Counted from the stretch's first letter, positions 51,498 through 61,791 are shown. The stretch is DNA of 64,000 nucleotides from Labilibaculum sp. (GCF_963664555.1 NZ_OY761461.1:1488001-1552000), one strand, 5' to 3'. Notes: a model not told the origin generated them from the sequence alone. Made by a program: numbers and translations.

Positions 51498-53978
51498 ATG
51501 AATAAATTTTTATGCGGGGTAGTTTTGCTGATTTCAGTACTATCCTGTCAACAAAAAAAAACGGATTCCTGCACAATTGCAAGTTCTTCTTCAACAACAA
51601 CTATTTATGTGAACAGGGAATGCGATTCCTTACTTCGCTGGGCAATTACCGATGTTGCTCAGTCAATCGAAAGTATCATAGGAAAAAAGTTAATAATCAA
51701 GGAGGTGAATGAACTTCCCGAAACAGAAACGGGTGGGAATTCGATCATCGTTGGTTTGTATTCTGATGAATTCATAAAAAAGGAAAGATTAATTGAAGAG
51801 AGAGATGGGAATACCGTCTGGGAACAGTTTTTAATTAAACAGAAGGAGGGTAAATTATTTATTGTTGGAAGTGATATCCGGGGAACGGTTTACGGAATTT
51901 TTGATATGGCCGAACGCATTGGTATTTCGCCATGGAATTGGTGGGCTGATGTAAAACCGCTGCCACGGGATGTTGTAAATCTGACTTTGCCTTCGGAAGG
52001 TATTCTGCAATCTCCATCGGTGAAATTCAGGGGCATTTTTTTAAACGATGAAGACTGGGGACTTCAGCCTTGGGCGGCAAAAACATTTGAACCGGAAACC
52101 GGCGATATCGGGCCTAAAACTTATGAAAAGATTTTTCAGTTGTTGCTGCGTTTAAAGGCAAATACCATTTGGCCGGCGATGCATCATTGCACAAAACCAT
52201 TCTTTGCAGCCGAAGGCAATAAAGAAATGGCTGAGAAGTACCATATTGTACTGGGGTCTAGCCATGCGGAACCAATGCTTCGGAATAATGTCAGGGAATG
52301 GGACAAAGAAAAGAACGGGGCGTTTAATTATTTCAGCAATAGTAAAAATGTACAGAAATATTGGCAGGATCGGGTAAAAGAGACAAAAAATGCGGGCAAT
52401 GAATGTCTGTATTCAATGGGCATGAGGGGAATTCATGATTCTAAAATGGAAGGCGCATCGAGTCAGGAAGAAATGGTTGAAATGATGCATACTATTATTA
52501 TGGATCAGAGAGATATGTTAGCGACTACTTTAGAGAAATCAGTGGAAGAGATTCCGCAGGTATTGGTGCCTTATAAGGAAGTTCTGGATTTATACAATGC
52601 AGGAATGCAGGTGCCTGAAGATATTAGTTTGATGTGGTGCGATGATAACTATGGTTATATACGCAGAATGAGCAGCGGGGAAGAACAAAAACGCTCTGGT
52701 GGTGCAGGAGTGTATTATCACCTAAGTTATTGGGGCAGACCACACGATTATTTGTGGTTGAGTACAACACAGCCAGGACTTATTTGGTATGAAATGACCC
52801 GTGCCTATCAAAACGGAGCACAAAACATATGGATTGCCAACGTAGGTGACATTAAACCGGCAGAGTACAACACCGAATTTTTTCTTGATTTGGCCTGGGA
52901 TATCAACAGTATCAATTCATCAGGCGTTAAGGATCATTTAAGGGAGTATTGTGCACGCGATTTTGGCGTTGAAAATGCGGACAGTATTGCCGATGTAATG
53001 CAGGAATATTACCGTTTGGCATTTTTGCGTAAACCCGAATTCATGGGCTGGAGTCAAACGGAACCAACTACCAAAACTCATTTGTCAGTCTTCAGTATCG
53101 ATGCCAATGATAATGAGTTACAGCGGCGAATTGATGATTATCAGCAATTGGTTGATAAGGTAGATCGTGTAAAACAGTCCGTCAATGCAAATCTGCTGGA
53201 TGCCTTTTTTCAATTGGTTGAATATCCTGTTAAAGGTGCTGCTTTAATCAATCACAAGTTTTTGTATGCACAACTGGCCGATTGCATTGCTGATAAAGAT
53301 GAAAAAGCAATATATGAGAGCAGGTCGAAGGATGCTTACCGCAAAATTGAAAAATTAACAAATTATTATAACAAAGGCATGCTTTCGGGGAAATGGGACG
53401 GAATGATGAATGCAGCCCCACGAAATTTACCGGTTTTTGAAATGCCCGATTTTGGTGCCGAAACAGTTGCAGAAGATACAGTAGAGTATCAGTTAAATAA
53501 CAAACCTGTTTTTATTCAGGCAAAGGATTATTCAAATTGCAGCGGGAGAGATGAATATAGCTGGCAAAGCATTGATGGTTTAGGCTGCAGTAATGATGCA
53601 ATTAGCCTTTATCCGTTATCAATTCATACTTTTGAAGGAGAATTGCCCTTTGTTGAATATGAGTTTGAGATTGATCAGCCGGGAGTGTATGAAATTGAAA
53701 TTAGATGTTTGCCAACTCATTCAAACAATTTTAAGCATGAGTTAAGTGTGCAGGTAGATGAGAATGTGCCTGAAGTTTATCCGTTAAATACAAAAGGCCG
53801 CAGCAATGAATGGAAAACAAATGTATTGCGGAACTTTGTATCGGTTAAGAGCAAGCTTGAAATAAAAAAGGCAGGCAAGCATCAATTAAAGTTACTTGTA
53901 AATCAAACAGGTATTGTGATCGATCAATTGGCGGTTAAGAAGGAAGATTATCCTGCTTATTATGAAATTCCGAATTAA
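51498..53978 (+). CDS. GH115 alpha-glucuronidase-type glycoside hydrolase
   Basis: This 826-residue lipoprotein (lipobox LISVLSC) matches GH115, whose known members remove 4-O-methyl-glucuronic acid or glucuronic acid from xylan and arabinogalactan. Visible family segments are RIGISPWNWWADVKP, KFRGIFLNDEDWGLQPWA, LRLKANTIWPAMHHCTKPFF and WCDDNYGYIRRMSS. A C-terminal beta-sandwich (about 670-826) is typical. In a pectin or arabinogalactan locus the likely substrate is glucuronic acid on galactan side chains. It lies 102 bp after the HTCS and is followed by a terminator. Confidence 0.93.
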   Translation: MNKFLCGVVLLISVLSCQQKKTDSCTIASSSSTTTIYVNRECDSLLRWAITDVAQSIESIIGKKLIIKEVNELPETETGGNSIIVGLYSDEFIKKERLIEERDGNTVWEQFLIKQKEGKLFIVGSDIRGTVYGIFDMAERIGISPWNWWADVKPLPRDVVNLTLPSEGILQSPSVKFRGIFLNDEDWGLQPWAAKTFEPETGDIGPKTYEKIFQLLLRLKANTIWPAMHHCTKPFFAAEGNKEMAEKYHIVLGSSHAEPMLRNNVREWDKEKNGAFNYFSNSKNVQKYWQDRVKETKNAGNECLYSMGMRGIHDSKMEGASSQEEMVEMMHTIIMDQRDMLATTLEKSVEEIPQVLVPYKEVLDLYNAGMQVPEDISLMWCDDNYGYIRRMSSGEEQKRSGGAGVYYHLSYWGRPHDYLWLSTTQPGLIWYEMTRAYQNGAQNIWIANVGDIKPAEYNTEFFLDLAWDINSINSSGVKDHLREYCARDFGVENADSIADVMQEYYRLAFLRKPEFMGWSQTEPTTKTHLSVFSIDANDNELQRRIDDYQQLVDKVDRVKQSVNANLLDAFFQLVEYPVKGAALINHKFLYAQLADCIADKDEKAIYESRSKDAYRKIEKLTNYYNKGMLSGKWDGMMNAAPRNLPVFEMPDFGAETVAEDTVEYQLNNKPVFIQAKDYSNCSGRDEYSWQSIDGLGCSNDAISLYPLSIHTFEGELPFVEYEFEIDQPGVYEIEIRCLPTHSNNFKHELSVQVDENVPEVYPLNTKGRSNEWKTNVLRNFVSVKSKLEIKKAGKHQLKLLVNQTGIVIDQLAVKKEDYPAYYEIPN

Positions 53979-54073
53979 GACGAATTAACTCTGAGCGAAA
54001 CAGGAAGCAGCAAGTCTTTTACAGCATATGAATCTAAGCGTGCACGGATCAATTATTTTTCAGTAAAATTAAG

Positions 54074-54117
54074 CGACAGAACTACAGTTTTTGCATCAGA
54101 TCTGTCGTTCTTTTTTG
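54074..54117 (+). terminator. Terminator after GH115
   Basis: CGACAGA (54074-54080) pairs with TCTGTCG (54101-54107) and is followed by TTCTTTTTTG. It lies about 95 bp after the GH115 stop on the plus strand. Confidence 0.7.
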
Positions 54118-54304
54118 TATTGGGCTATCCGCCTAAACCCGACTTTATTTTTTTGCTTGATCTAAAAAACGAAGCTGCCGAACAATGTGAGACTAAGAAC
54201 ACCCCTAAAAATTAAAATCGCGAATAAAAAAAATCAAGGATACTTTTAAAATAATTTCCTTATTTATCTCACACTTAAGTGTGGCCGGGCGATTTTCGAA
54301 TAAC

Positions 54305-54320
54305 CCCGATAGCTATCGGG
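54305..54320. repeat. REP-like palindrome
   Basis: CCCGATAGCTATCGGG is a perfect 16-bp palindrome related to TCCCGAAAGCTTTCGGGA at 20891-20908. The core CCCGAWAGCTWTCGGG is shared, and both are followed by AC after the last G run. Dispersed copies of one palindrome in separate intergenic regions suggest a REP-type element. Confidence 0.65.
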
Positions 54321-54469
54321 ACTCAACTTCCCGGTCTTACTAAAGCGTTGAGTTAAAACAAAAGCGATTTAAAAAATTCCGAAAAAGCATGGTGCATAAA
54401 AACGAGCACTGCAACTATTTGTGTATAAAGAGTAGAGAAAGAAGGGGGGAGTATTTGCCACGACCGCAA

Positions 54470-54548
54470 CCGTCGTGGTACTATACCTGTAACCGTCGTA
54501 GTACTGCACCAACAACAGTCGTGGTACTATACCAATGACTGTCGAAGG
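54470..54548. repeat. 23-bp tandem repeat (3.5 copies)
   Basis: Units start at 54470, 54493, 54516 and 54539, an exact 23-bp period. The shared core is CNGTCGTGGTACTATACC with small changes, and the fourth copy is cut short. The sequence is not interrupted by spacers, so it is not a CRISPR. A partial inverted copy (CCACGAC) precedes the first unit. Confidence 0.8.
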
Positions 54549-54556
54549 GAAACTAT

Positions 54557-54594
54557 AAAAAAAAAAGGAGGCTGCCTTTTAATAAGACAGCCTC
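54557..54594 (-). terminator. Terminator of the minus-strand GH2/pectin operon
   Basis: On the minus strand, GAGGCTG (54594-54588) pairs with CAGCCTC (54574-54568), with an inner CTT/AAG pairing, and is followed by ten T residues (plus-strand A run 54557-54566). It lies just after the GH2 stop at 54620. Confidence 0.88.
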
Positions 54595-54619
54595 ATAGCA
54601 TTACAAAATGGATTGACTG

Positions 54620-57448
54620 CTATTCTTTAAAATCAAAATCCAATATCATCCTGATTCCTTCGTCACCAACTTTTATCCTGATATTTCCCGGCTGACTGTG
54701 TGGCCCCTGCATGGATATTGGTTTGAAAGATTGAATCGCCGGAATATCGTATAAAAAGGATATATCTCCCGATGGGAAGGCTGGCATTGTGTGTCTTCCT
54801 TCCATTCTTCCTTTGGGTTCTTCGGGGGTCAGCATTCGCAAGAACACGCCGTCGCTTTCAGAATATACCGTAAATGGAGCCTCATCAGACTGTATGGCAG
54901 CCCAATATAAATTGGCATGAAAGCCTTTGAATTCAGGATAAGTCAATCCATATTCACTTTCTCCGGTTATGGTGTTGTTGTAATCTTTTTGCCAAAGATT
55001 ATAGTTGGTTCCTTTTATTCTGTTTTTCCAAACACGGTAAGGACCACGGCCAAACCATTCCATTCCTTTAACTATTTTTTCGGGGTACGAGAAGGTTAAA
55101 CCAAAATTATTTATTTCGTTGTCGGTAAATGCATCGTCAAAACCTTTGCCTCCGCCAGCTCTGTTCAGCATCACAGCATTCATATTTAATAGTCCTTGTG
55201 CATCCATTGTCCAAACAATAGAATCGATACCTCCCAGATATTTTGTTACAAACTGAGCGCTGTGTTCATTTTGTTTGGCATAACATTCTTTGTACTGAAT
55301 TTTCATGCCTACAGCCACTGGTCCATTGGTAAAAGGAACAATTCCTTTTTTGTTTTTTACCTGCAAAATCTGACCGTTTTTTTGATTGAACGATACGGAC
55401 ACTCCATTTGCTTCCAATGTTGTAATGCTGTCAGTTTCCGTAAGCTTTACATCTCCATCTTTGGTTGTACCGGCATGTTGTAATTGGAAGTATTCACCGG
55501 CGTATTTTACAGGCCAGCTCCAGTTGCAGATTTTATGCCCGGCAGGATCGAATGCTTCAATCTCTAAAACCGTTGCATCAAAGAAATTAGCGGGTAATTC
55601 CATTTTGGCAAAACCTGTTTCGCCAGGATTTATTTCAGGAAGAGAAACAATCCCTTTTCCTATAAGCTCTCTCTTGGATCCTTTTAAAGGAGAATTAATT
55701 TTATGCAGTTGATACGTCATCTTACAGTCCTTTAAATTGGTATAAAGGAATCTGTTTGATAGGGTAAATTTACCCTTAAATGAAGGGGTGATGTATAGTT
55801 TTTTGAATTGAATAGGAGCCCAAACTTCGCGAACAGTGAATACACTGCCTTCTTTTTCCCGGTAAGGGCCAACAATACCATCGGGAGCTCTAAAGTCGTC
55901 TGAGTCCAGAATGCCGTTTTTATCAGTACGTTTCACCGCACAATCATTAAAAGCCCACATAAATGCACCTGCAAACAAGGGGTGAGAGGTCCAGTTGTCC
56001 CAAAAATCTTCTAAACCGGCACCATGTCCCTGATCATACATTCCATGCATAAATTCAGTTGGCATAAATACTTTATAGCCGTTGGTCAATCGGGCAACAC
56101 CTGTTAAGTAAGCAGGGTAGTGGTGGGCATCAATTCCATTAAAGTCGGCCCATGGATGGATTACATGCCGGTTCTGAGGATCGTAATCTGCAAAATGTTT
56201 ATCGAGATCGTAGTTCCAACCTCCTTCATTACCATTGCTCCACAATACAATACATGGGTGATTTACATCGCGGGTCAGCATTTCTTTCTGTAGTTTTGAT
56301 CCAACTTCGGTGTCGTAGCAGTTTTGCCATCCGGCCAATTCATCGACCACAAACAAACCGATTGAATCACACATATCTAAAAAGTGCTGATCGGGCGGAT
56401 AGTGAAAACGAACAGCGTTGATGTTCATTTCCTTTAATAAAAGAGCATCGCTTTTGCTGATTTCACGGTTGGTAGTACGTCCGCCATCAGGATGAAATGA
56501 GTGACGGTTAATCCCTTTCATAACAATTTTGGTATCATTCACATAAATACCATCTTTTGCTCTGAATTCAACCGTTCTAAAACCAATTCTTGACCACCAT
56601 TCGTGCAGGGTTTTATTGTTTTGGTCGGTTAATTTCAGGTGTAGTTTGTAAAGTTGAGGATTCTCAGGATTCCAGCTGATAACATCATCCCATTTTGTGC
56701 TGATGTGTTGTTTTTTGCCATTCAGAGTCAATGGAATGGTTTTGGATGCAAATTTACCTTTTCCTGTTAAGGGTTCAATCGTTGCAATAATTTTACCTGA
56801 TTTTATTTCTTCAGATAAATCAATGTCAGCATTCAAACTCCCGTCGGCTTTTGCATCCAATGCCACATGGTTCATCGCTGTTCGAGGTTTTGCCTCTAAA
56901 TAAACCGGACGGTAGATGCCGCCGAAAGTCCACCAATCGGCTTTTCTTTCGGCGTTGTTGATGCTGTTGTTTGCCGAGTGTTTGTGAATGATCACCTTAA
57001 GATCATTCTTTTTTCCGGTGGTGATTTTATGGGTAATATCGTATGAAAAACGATAAAAACCGCCTTGGTGCATCTCTCCGGCTTTTTCTCCGTTAATGAA
57101 TACTTCAGTATCTGTCATGGCGCCTTCAAAAACAATCGAGATTTGTTGTCCGCTCCATTTTTTTGGCACTTTGAATGAGTATTTGTAGGTGCCGGTTTCT
57201 TTCGATGGTTCAACTCCCTTTTTCTTGTACCATCTGCCATAGGTATATTCTCCAAAGCCCTGCAGTTCCCATTGCGAAGGAACTTCTATCTGACTCCATT
57301 TTTGGCTGTTTTGACCAGCAGAGCAGTAAAAATCCCAGATAACTGTATTTCCCAATCCAGTTCCGGATAAATATTGCCGTTCAGTTTGCTGCCCCGTTGC
57401 GCAGAAACAGGTTACTAGAAGTAAATAGGTAATGAGTTGATGTTTCAT
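54620..57448 (-). CDS. GH2 beta-galactosidase (LacZ-like, pectin PUL)
   Basis: This 942-residue secreted enzyme starts at ATG 57448, where a signal peptide begins (MKHQLITYLLLVTCFCATGQ). The open frame extends 18 codons further upstream without signal character. It has the five-domain LacZ layout: a GH2 sugar-binding domain, Ig-like domains, and a TIM barrel with acid/base Glu408 in SNGNEGG and nucleophile Glu465 in PTEFMHG. A C-terminal beta-gal small-chain-like domain includes WFGRGPYRVW. It probably releases beta-galactose from rhamnogalacturonan or galactan branches. It is last in the minus-strand operon, 125 bp after GH28, and differs from the GH2 at 15016. Confidence 0.9.
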   Translation of the reverse strand: MKHQLITYLLLVTCFCATGQQTERQYLSGTGLGNTVIWDFYCSAGQNSQKWSQIEVPSQWELQGFGEYTYGRWYKKKGVEPSKETGTYKYSFKVPKKWSGQQISIVFEGAMTDTEVFINGEKAGEMHQGGFYRFSYDITHKITTGKKNDLKVIIHKHSANNSINNAERKADWWTFGGIYRPVYLEAKPRTAMNHVALDAKADGSLNADIDLSEEIKSGKIIATIEPLTGKGKFASKTIPLTLNGKKQHISTKWDDVISWNPENPQLYKLHLKLTDQNNKTLHEWWSRIGFRTVEFRAKDGIYVNDTKIVMKGINRHSFHPDGGRTTNREISKSDALLLKEMNINAVRFHYPPDQHFLDMCDSIGLFVVDELAGWQNCYDTEVGSKLQKEMLTRDVNHPCIVLWSNGNEGGWNYDLDKHFADYDPQNRHVIHPWADFNGIDAHHYPAYLTGVARLTNGYKVFMPTEFMHGMYDQGHGAGLEDFWDNWTSHPLFAGAFMWAFNDCAVKRTDKNGILDSDDFRAPDGIVGPYREKEGSVFTVREVWAPIQFKKLYITPSFKGKFTLSNRFLYTNLKDCKMTYQLHKINSPLKGSKRELIGKGIVSLPEINPGETGFAKMELPANFFDATVLEIEAFDPAGHKICNWSWPVKYAGEYFQLQHAGTTKDGDVKLTETDSITTLEANGVSVSFNQKNGQILQVKNKKGIVPFTNGPVAVGMKIQYKECYAKQNEHSAQFVTKYLGGIDSIVWTMDAQGLLNMNAVMLNRAGGGKGFDDAFTDNEINNFGLTFSYPEKIVKGMEWFGRGPYRVWKNRIKGTNYNLWQKDYNNTITGESEYGLTYPEFKGFHANLYWAAIQSDEAPFTVYSESDGVFLRMLTPEEPKGRMEGRHTMPAFPSGDISFLYDIPAIQSFKPISMQGPHSQPGNIRIKVGDEGIRMILDFDFKE

Positions 57449-57573
57449 GTGTCTAAATTTGTTTTTTATTGCCATATGGAACTCCCAAATTACACTCATC
57501 ATCTTGTGTGTAAGACTTTTTACATGGACGTTTCATATGATTATAATTTTTGCTTTTGGCTGTCTTTATAAAT

Positions 57574-58995
57574 CTAATTATTTTCCAAATCTATATTCTT
57601 GTTATTTTCCAGAGATAAAGCATCGTTTGATTTTATCTGAAGATGTTCACATTTCCAGTTTTTTGCATGTTTTATTACTCCGGCATTTTTACCTTCTATG
57701 CTTACATCACAGAATTTAAAATCTTCAATGGTACTGCTTTTAATTCCAACCACATTGATACAGCGTTTTGCTCCGGTGGCTTTAATATTGGAGAAGGATA
57801 TGTTTTGAAATTTTGGCGTCCCATCCTTAGGATCAACACCAGCCAACATTTTTTTCCAATGTTCGGGCAGTGTTTTTCCCCTATATTCTTCAGGAAGCAA
57901 TGAAGTGCTGTAAGCAGGATTCCAGTCTAAATCAACAGACAGAGGATATTTAACCTTGTTCATGGTGATATTTGCCAAATGAATATCCTCGATTTTGCCT
58001 CCCCGTTGAATCGTACTCTTAAAACGCAAACCAAAGGATGTGCCTTCTGCTGTTAAATTATAAGCAACCACATGTCTGATGCTGCCGGATGTTTCGCTCC
58101 CGATGGTAAAAAGTCCGGCTCCCATTCCTGCATAACAATCTCGTATCACAATGTATTCACAAGGTCGGTTCACCCGCAGACCATCGCTGTCGCGTCCTGC
58201 TTTTAAACAAAAGTTATCATCATTGCAATTGATATTGCTGTTTTGAACCAAAATAAACGAAGAGGAATCAATATCCACACCATCGGTACTAGGTCCGTGT
58301 CCTTCAATATTGTTACTAATAGTAACATCATTAACGGTTACGTATTTCGAGTACAGAATATGAAGACTCCAAAAGCCCGGCTGATACAGTACTATTCCAT
58401 CAATAGTGATGTTTTCAGAATCAGATATTAGTATTCCCCGGGGTCTTTCACAATCGTAATCTACAATCCATCGAAGTCCTTTGGGTTCATATTCCTTGCG
58501 CATGTTCCAGTATTTGTCCCAAAACACTTTTCCTTTGCCGTGAATTGTTCCATTTCCTGTAATGGCAGCATTCTTTTTGTCAATAATATTAATGAGTGCA
58601 GCCGGCCATTTCATTTCAATGCCTGCAATACGGGTATCAATTTGTTTGTAATCTTCCAGATTCTGACTCCCGGTCAGCATGGTTCCTTTGGGGATGTTGA
58701 AATTAACGTTGTTGCCGATAAAAAGCGATCCTGTTAAATAAACACCGGGTTTAAACGTTACTGTTCCTCCTCCGGTAGCTTCAGCCTCATCAAGTGCTTT
58801 TTGAATGGCTTTGGTGTTTAAAACAAGTGCATCTCCAACGGCTCCGTAATCTTCTACACGAAACACGGTTTTCTGATCTGGAAAAGTATGGCTGCCCGCA
58901 TTTTCCATCCAGGTAAATTTAGGGATTGAAGAATTATTCTGCCCCAATGCGCTAAATCCGCAAAGTAGGAGTATGATAAATTGTAATGACTTCAT
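57574..58995 (-). CDS. GH28 polygalacturonase / rhamnogalacturonan hydrolase
   Basis: This 473-residue secreted parallel beta-helix enzyme has a signal peptide ending near SALGQ. A pectate-lyase-superfamily start follows (VEDYGAVGDALVLNTKAIQKALDEA). The GH28 catalytic region has STDGVDIDSS and NCNDDNFCLKAGRD, with Asp259/Asp260 in the second motif. The GHG of the usual motif reads EGHGPSTDG. Pectin backbone hydrolysis is clear, but whether it cuts homogalacturonan or rhamnogalacturonan I is not. The next-door GH106 and CE12 favour rhamnogalacturonan. It lies 15 bp after GH106. Confidence 0.93.
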   Translation of the reverse strand: MKSLQFIILLLCGFSALGQNNSSIPKFTWMENAGSHTFPDQKTVFRVEDYGAVGDALVLNTKAIQKALDEAEATGGGTVTFKPGVYLTGSLFIGNNVNFNIPKGTMLTGSQNLEDYKQIDTRIAGIEMKWPAALINIIDKKNAAITGNGTIHGKGKVFWDKYWNMRKEYEPKGLRWIVDYDCERPRGILISDSENITIDGIVLYQPGFWSLHILYSKYVTVNDVTISNNIEGHGPSTDGVDIDSSSFILVQNSNINCNDDNFCLKAGRDSDGLRVNRPCEYIVIRDCYAGMGAGLFTIGSETSGSIRHVVAYNLTAEGTSFGLRFKSTIQRGGKIEDIHLANITMNKVKYPLSVDLDWNPAYSTSLLPEEYRGKTLPEHWKKMLAGVDPKDGTPKFQNISFSNIKATGAKRCINVVGIKSSTIEDFKFCDVSIEGKNAGVIKHAKNWKCEHLQIKSNDALSLENNKNIDLENN

Positions 58996-59010
58996 AGGGT
59001 ATCTGAACTT

Positions 59011-61791
59011 TTAATTCGAAAAGTTAACGGGTATTAATTTTACTTCACTGTTTAAGCCGGCAGGCATTGTTTTCCAATTCGCATAACCTGTTTTTTTATA
59101 GTTAAGGTCAACCAGATTAATTTCCTTGAAAATACGCCATTGAACTCCTTTTTGATCTAAACTTGCGATGTGATTGGCTGGTAAACCTGTTACCTCTATT
59201 TCTATTGCATTAAGACCGTTTTTAAGGTATTTGCCAACAGAAAGCTCGTATGGCACCGACCATAATGTTTGAATATAGGTATTGTTCAGTTTTACTCTGG
59301 CCGTTTCTCTCACATCACCTAAGTTAAGAATCCAGTCTTCAGCCGTTTTTTTATTCACCGTAAATGTTGTTGAATAGACCGCTGTCCCCATATTCTCTTT
59401 TGCTTCATCAATCTTCAAATCGGTCCAGGGAACTAATTTTGGAATAGCAAAGGTGTCGGTGACAGCGGGAATACTCTCTTTAAAGAATATTTTCCAGTTG
59501 TTGTTCAGTACAAATGGATTTCCTGTTTCTTTAAGATAAGGCCAGTTTTCACTTGTAACCTTCGTCGAAAATGTTTGTAATAGTAATGATTCTCCGGATT
59601 TTAACTGCAATCTTACTTTGGTTTTGCCATCGACTTGTTTTATTTGTGCTTTCCCTTTTTGTCCATTGATCGGATTGAAAAATACGACAGCCTTTGCAAG
59701 TGTTGGTAAAGCAATCCAGCTATCTGTATCCTCAGCTTTAAGTGCAGAAACAAAATAATGATACCCCTGGCTGTTTTTCCTGCGAATGTATTTAAGATCC
59801 GCTTTTGTTTTAAATTCTTCAGCAACAACTCCGGTAGCCGCAAGTGTATTTTCATAATCGGTTCCGGTAATGATTTTTCCTTTCGAAAATGAGCTTACTG
59901 TGGTTTCGTTAAAGTCAACTTCAGGCAGCTGATCACTTAAAGTAAGAAATTGTTTTCTTCGGTTTTCCAGATTTCCATATCCGGGAACATCTTTAGGATA
60001 ATTTCCCATGAACACAATTTGTGCACCTTGTTTGGACAGATCAATCAGTTTTTTAATAACCTCCGCCGGCATTTTATCTACAGAAGGTATAATTAAAGCT
60101 TTATACGAAGTTCCTCCCGATGTAATGAGATGTCCGTTTTTAAATTCAGTGCTTGTAATGAATGAATCCGAAATATAGTCCATATCATAGCCGGCGTCAC
60201 TAATTTGGTTGACTACATGAATAAATTCCGGAGCACGTTGTTTCATTTTATGGATATCGAATTGTAATAATTTACCGTCCACTTTGTGCCACATATCGTA
60301 AATAGGTAAATAAACCAGAAAATCATTATCGGGTTTACCCATTTGTAAAAACGATTGTACGCGTGAGATATATTTAAAAAAGGGTTTTGCATCGCGCCAC
60401 AATGGGTTGGTTGGACTCATGTCCACCGAAGCATAAAATTTCCATCCCGGCCAGGCAGCCTCAGCCGGACTATAGGTAGTGCCGTGAAAGTAAACGTGAT
60501 TAACGCCTGAAACAAACATCAAATCCAAATCGGGTTTACACTGAGAGAAGGAGGTGCGAAAATGCTCGGTAAGCCATGTAAATGTTTCTGAAGAAGTGTA
60601 TTTCTTTCCTGAAATATGAGCCGCTGATGAAGCGTATTTTAACATGGAAAAATCGGAGTCGTTATGACGTGTTAAAGAATCTTTGCGCAGCCCTTTAATG
60701 TGAAAGTCGGATAATCCAAATCCTTCGCATTCGGGCACATCAACAGCAGCATAAATATCAATTAAGTTAGCCGGCGAACCGTGTGCCTGATTCCGGGTTT
60801 TACTATTCAGCTTGTGTGCCCACTCAGTCCAGGGCTTGGTAAAGTTTTCCAATAATAATTTCGAAAGTGTCTCTCTGTAATCCGAAACGATTCTTGCTGT
60901 AGTTTCGTTTCGTGCTGTATCTAAAAATTGAGGAAGATAATCCTGTAATTTATAGCCTTGCATTTGTTCAAATTCAGCAAGAAATCCTGGAGTCCAGTCT
61001 GCATTATATACTTCGTAACTATCGTTAAAAAAGTAATTGGGAACAGGTGCACCGCTTTCGTTAAAGGCTTTCGTAAATTTACTCAGGTATTTCTCTACAC
61101 TTTCTTTCGAAAAATGATTCAAAACCAAACCTTTGCCACCAGGAGCCGCTCTTTTAACCTGCTGAAAAGTATTTCCCTCGAAAAGAGCAATTAATGTCCA
61201 TTTACCAACGGGTGCTTTCCAATCAAGTTTTTTATTACTAACCTTTTCCGTTAGGTCTACTATTTCTCCATTTTCGGAAAAAGCCATTAAGTTGGCCAGA
61301 TTGGCTGTTTCTTGTTGTTTTTTATCGTCAGGAATAATTAGTTGATCTAATTTATGTCCATCGGATAAGTAAAATTCCTTGATTAATAAACAACCGGCAG
61401 CATCTTTTAGCCCAACATCAGGTCCGCCAAAAGGCCAACCAGTTCCGGTATTCATATCAATGTTAATTCCCCGTTTTTTAGCTTCCTTTTGGGTATGAGC
61501 GTACAATTCCATCCATCTGTTCGATAAGAAGTCGACCTCATTGGAATCGTTTCCCTGAACGCCGTAAATTGGTGTGATCTCCAGTGAACCTAGTCCGGCT
61601 TCTGAATATAATTCCAGATTTCGGGACAGGTTTGCTTCATCTACAGCACTGCCCATCCACCACCATCGGGCTCCCGGCTTCGTGTTCACTGATTCTTCGG
61701 GCCATTGAGCATCCGGCTGGCAGCGTACAATTAGAAAAGGGATTAAAAATAGTGTTGCTAATCTAGCTATGCTTTTAAGGGATAAGAACAT
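59011..61791 (-). CDS. GH106 alpha-L-rhamnosidase
   Basis: This 926-residue lipoprotein has its lipobox at LIVRC. It matches GH106, which removes terminal alpha-L-rhamnose from pectic glycans. Family features are GARWWWMGSAVDEANLSRNLELY near the N-terminus, GIQIDMNTGTGWPFGGP-like sequence (here GINIDMNTGTGWPFGGP), the long TIM-barrel middle with FNDSYEV, and C-terminal GH2-like beta domains with WTTLNLGDVRE-like sequence (here WILNLGDVRETARV). The released rhamnose would feed the mutarotase at 45618. Its start overlaps the CE12 gene by 17 bp, so the two are translationally coupled. Confidence 0.93.
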   Translation of the reverse strand: MFLSLKSIARLATLFLIPFLIVRCQPDAQWPEESVNTKPGARWWWMGSAVDEANLSRNLELYSEAGLGSLEITPIYGVQGNDSNEVDFLSNRWMELYAHTQKEAKKRGINIDMNTGTGWPFGGPDVGLKDAAGCLLIKEFYLSDGHKLDQLIIPDDKKQQETANLANLMAFSENGEIVDLTEKVSNKKLDWKAPVGKWTLIALFEGNTFQQVKRAAPGGKGLVLNHFSKESVEKYLSKFTKAFNESGAPVPNYFFNDSYEVYNADWTPGFLAEFEQMQGYKLQDYLPQFLDTARNETTARIVSDYRETLSKLLLENFTKPWTEWAHKLNSKTRNQAHGSPANLIDIYAAVDVPECEGFGLSDFHIKGLRKDSLTRHNDSDFSMLKYASSAAHISGKKYTSSETFTWLTEHFRTSFSQCKPDLDLMFVSGVNHVYFHGTTYSPAEAAWPGWKFYASVDMSPTNPLWRDAKPFFKYISRVQSFLQMGKPDNDFLVYLPIYDMWHKVDGKLLQFDIHKMKQRAPEFIHVVNQISDAGYDMDYISDSFITSTEFKNGHLITSGGTSYKALIIPSVDKMPAEVIKKLIDLSKQGAQIVFMGNYPKDVPGYGNLENRRKQFLTLSDQLPEVDFNETTVSSFSKGKIITGTDYENTLAATGVVAEEFKTKADLKYIRRKNSQGYHYFVSALKAEDTDSWIALPTLAKAVVFFNPINGQKGKAQIKQVDGKTKVRLQLKSGESLLLQTFSTKVTSENWPYLKETGNPFVLNNNWKIFFKESIPAVTDTFAIPKLVPWTDLKIDEAKENMGTAVYSTTFTVNKKTAEDWILNLGDVRETARVKLNNTYIQTLWSVPYELSVGKYLKNGLNAIEIEVTGLPANHIASLDQKGVQWRIFKEINLVDLNYKKTGYANWKTMPAGLNSEVKLIPVNFSN

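Larger units (their letters stand above)
53979..54619. other. 641-bp intergenic region with terminators, palindrome and tandem repeat
   Basis: No gene is visible between the convergent GH115 and GH2 genes. The region holds a plus-strand terminator (54074-54117), a REP-like palindrome (54305-54320), three and a half 23-bp tandem repeats (54470-54548) and the minus-strand terminator of the GH2 operon (54557-54594). The stretch 54118-54300 shows nothing I can name. Confidence 0.7.

Noticed and set aside
54470..54548. Short CRISPR array
   Set aside because: The 23-bp units are directly adjacent with no spacers.
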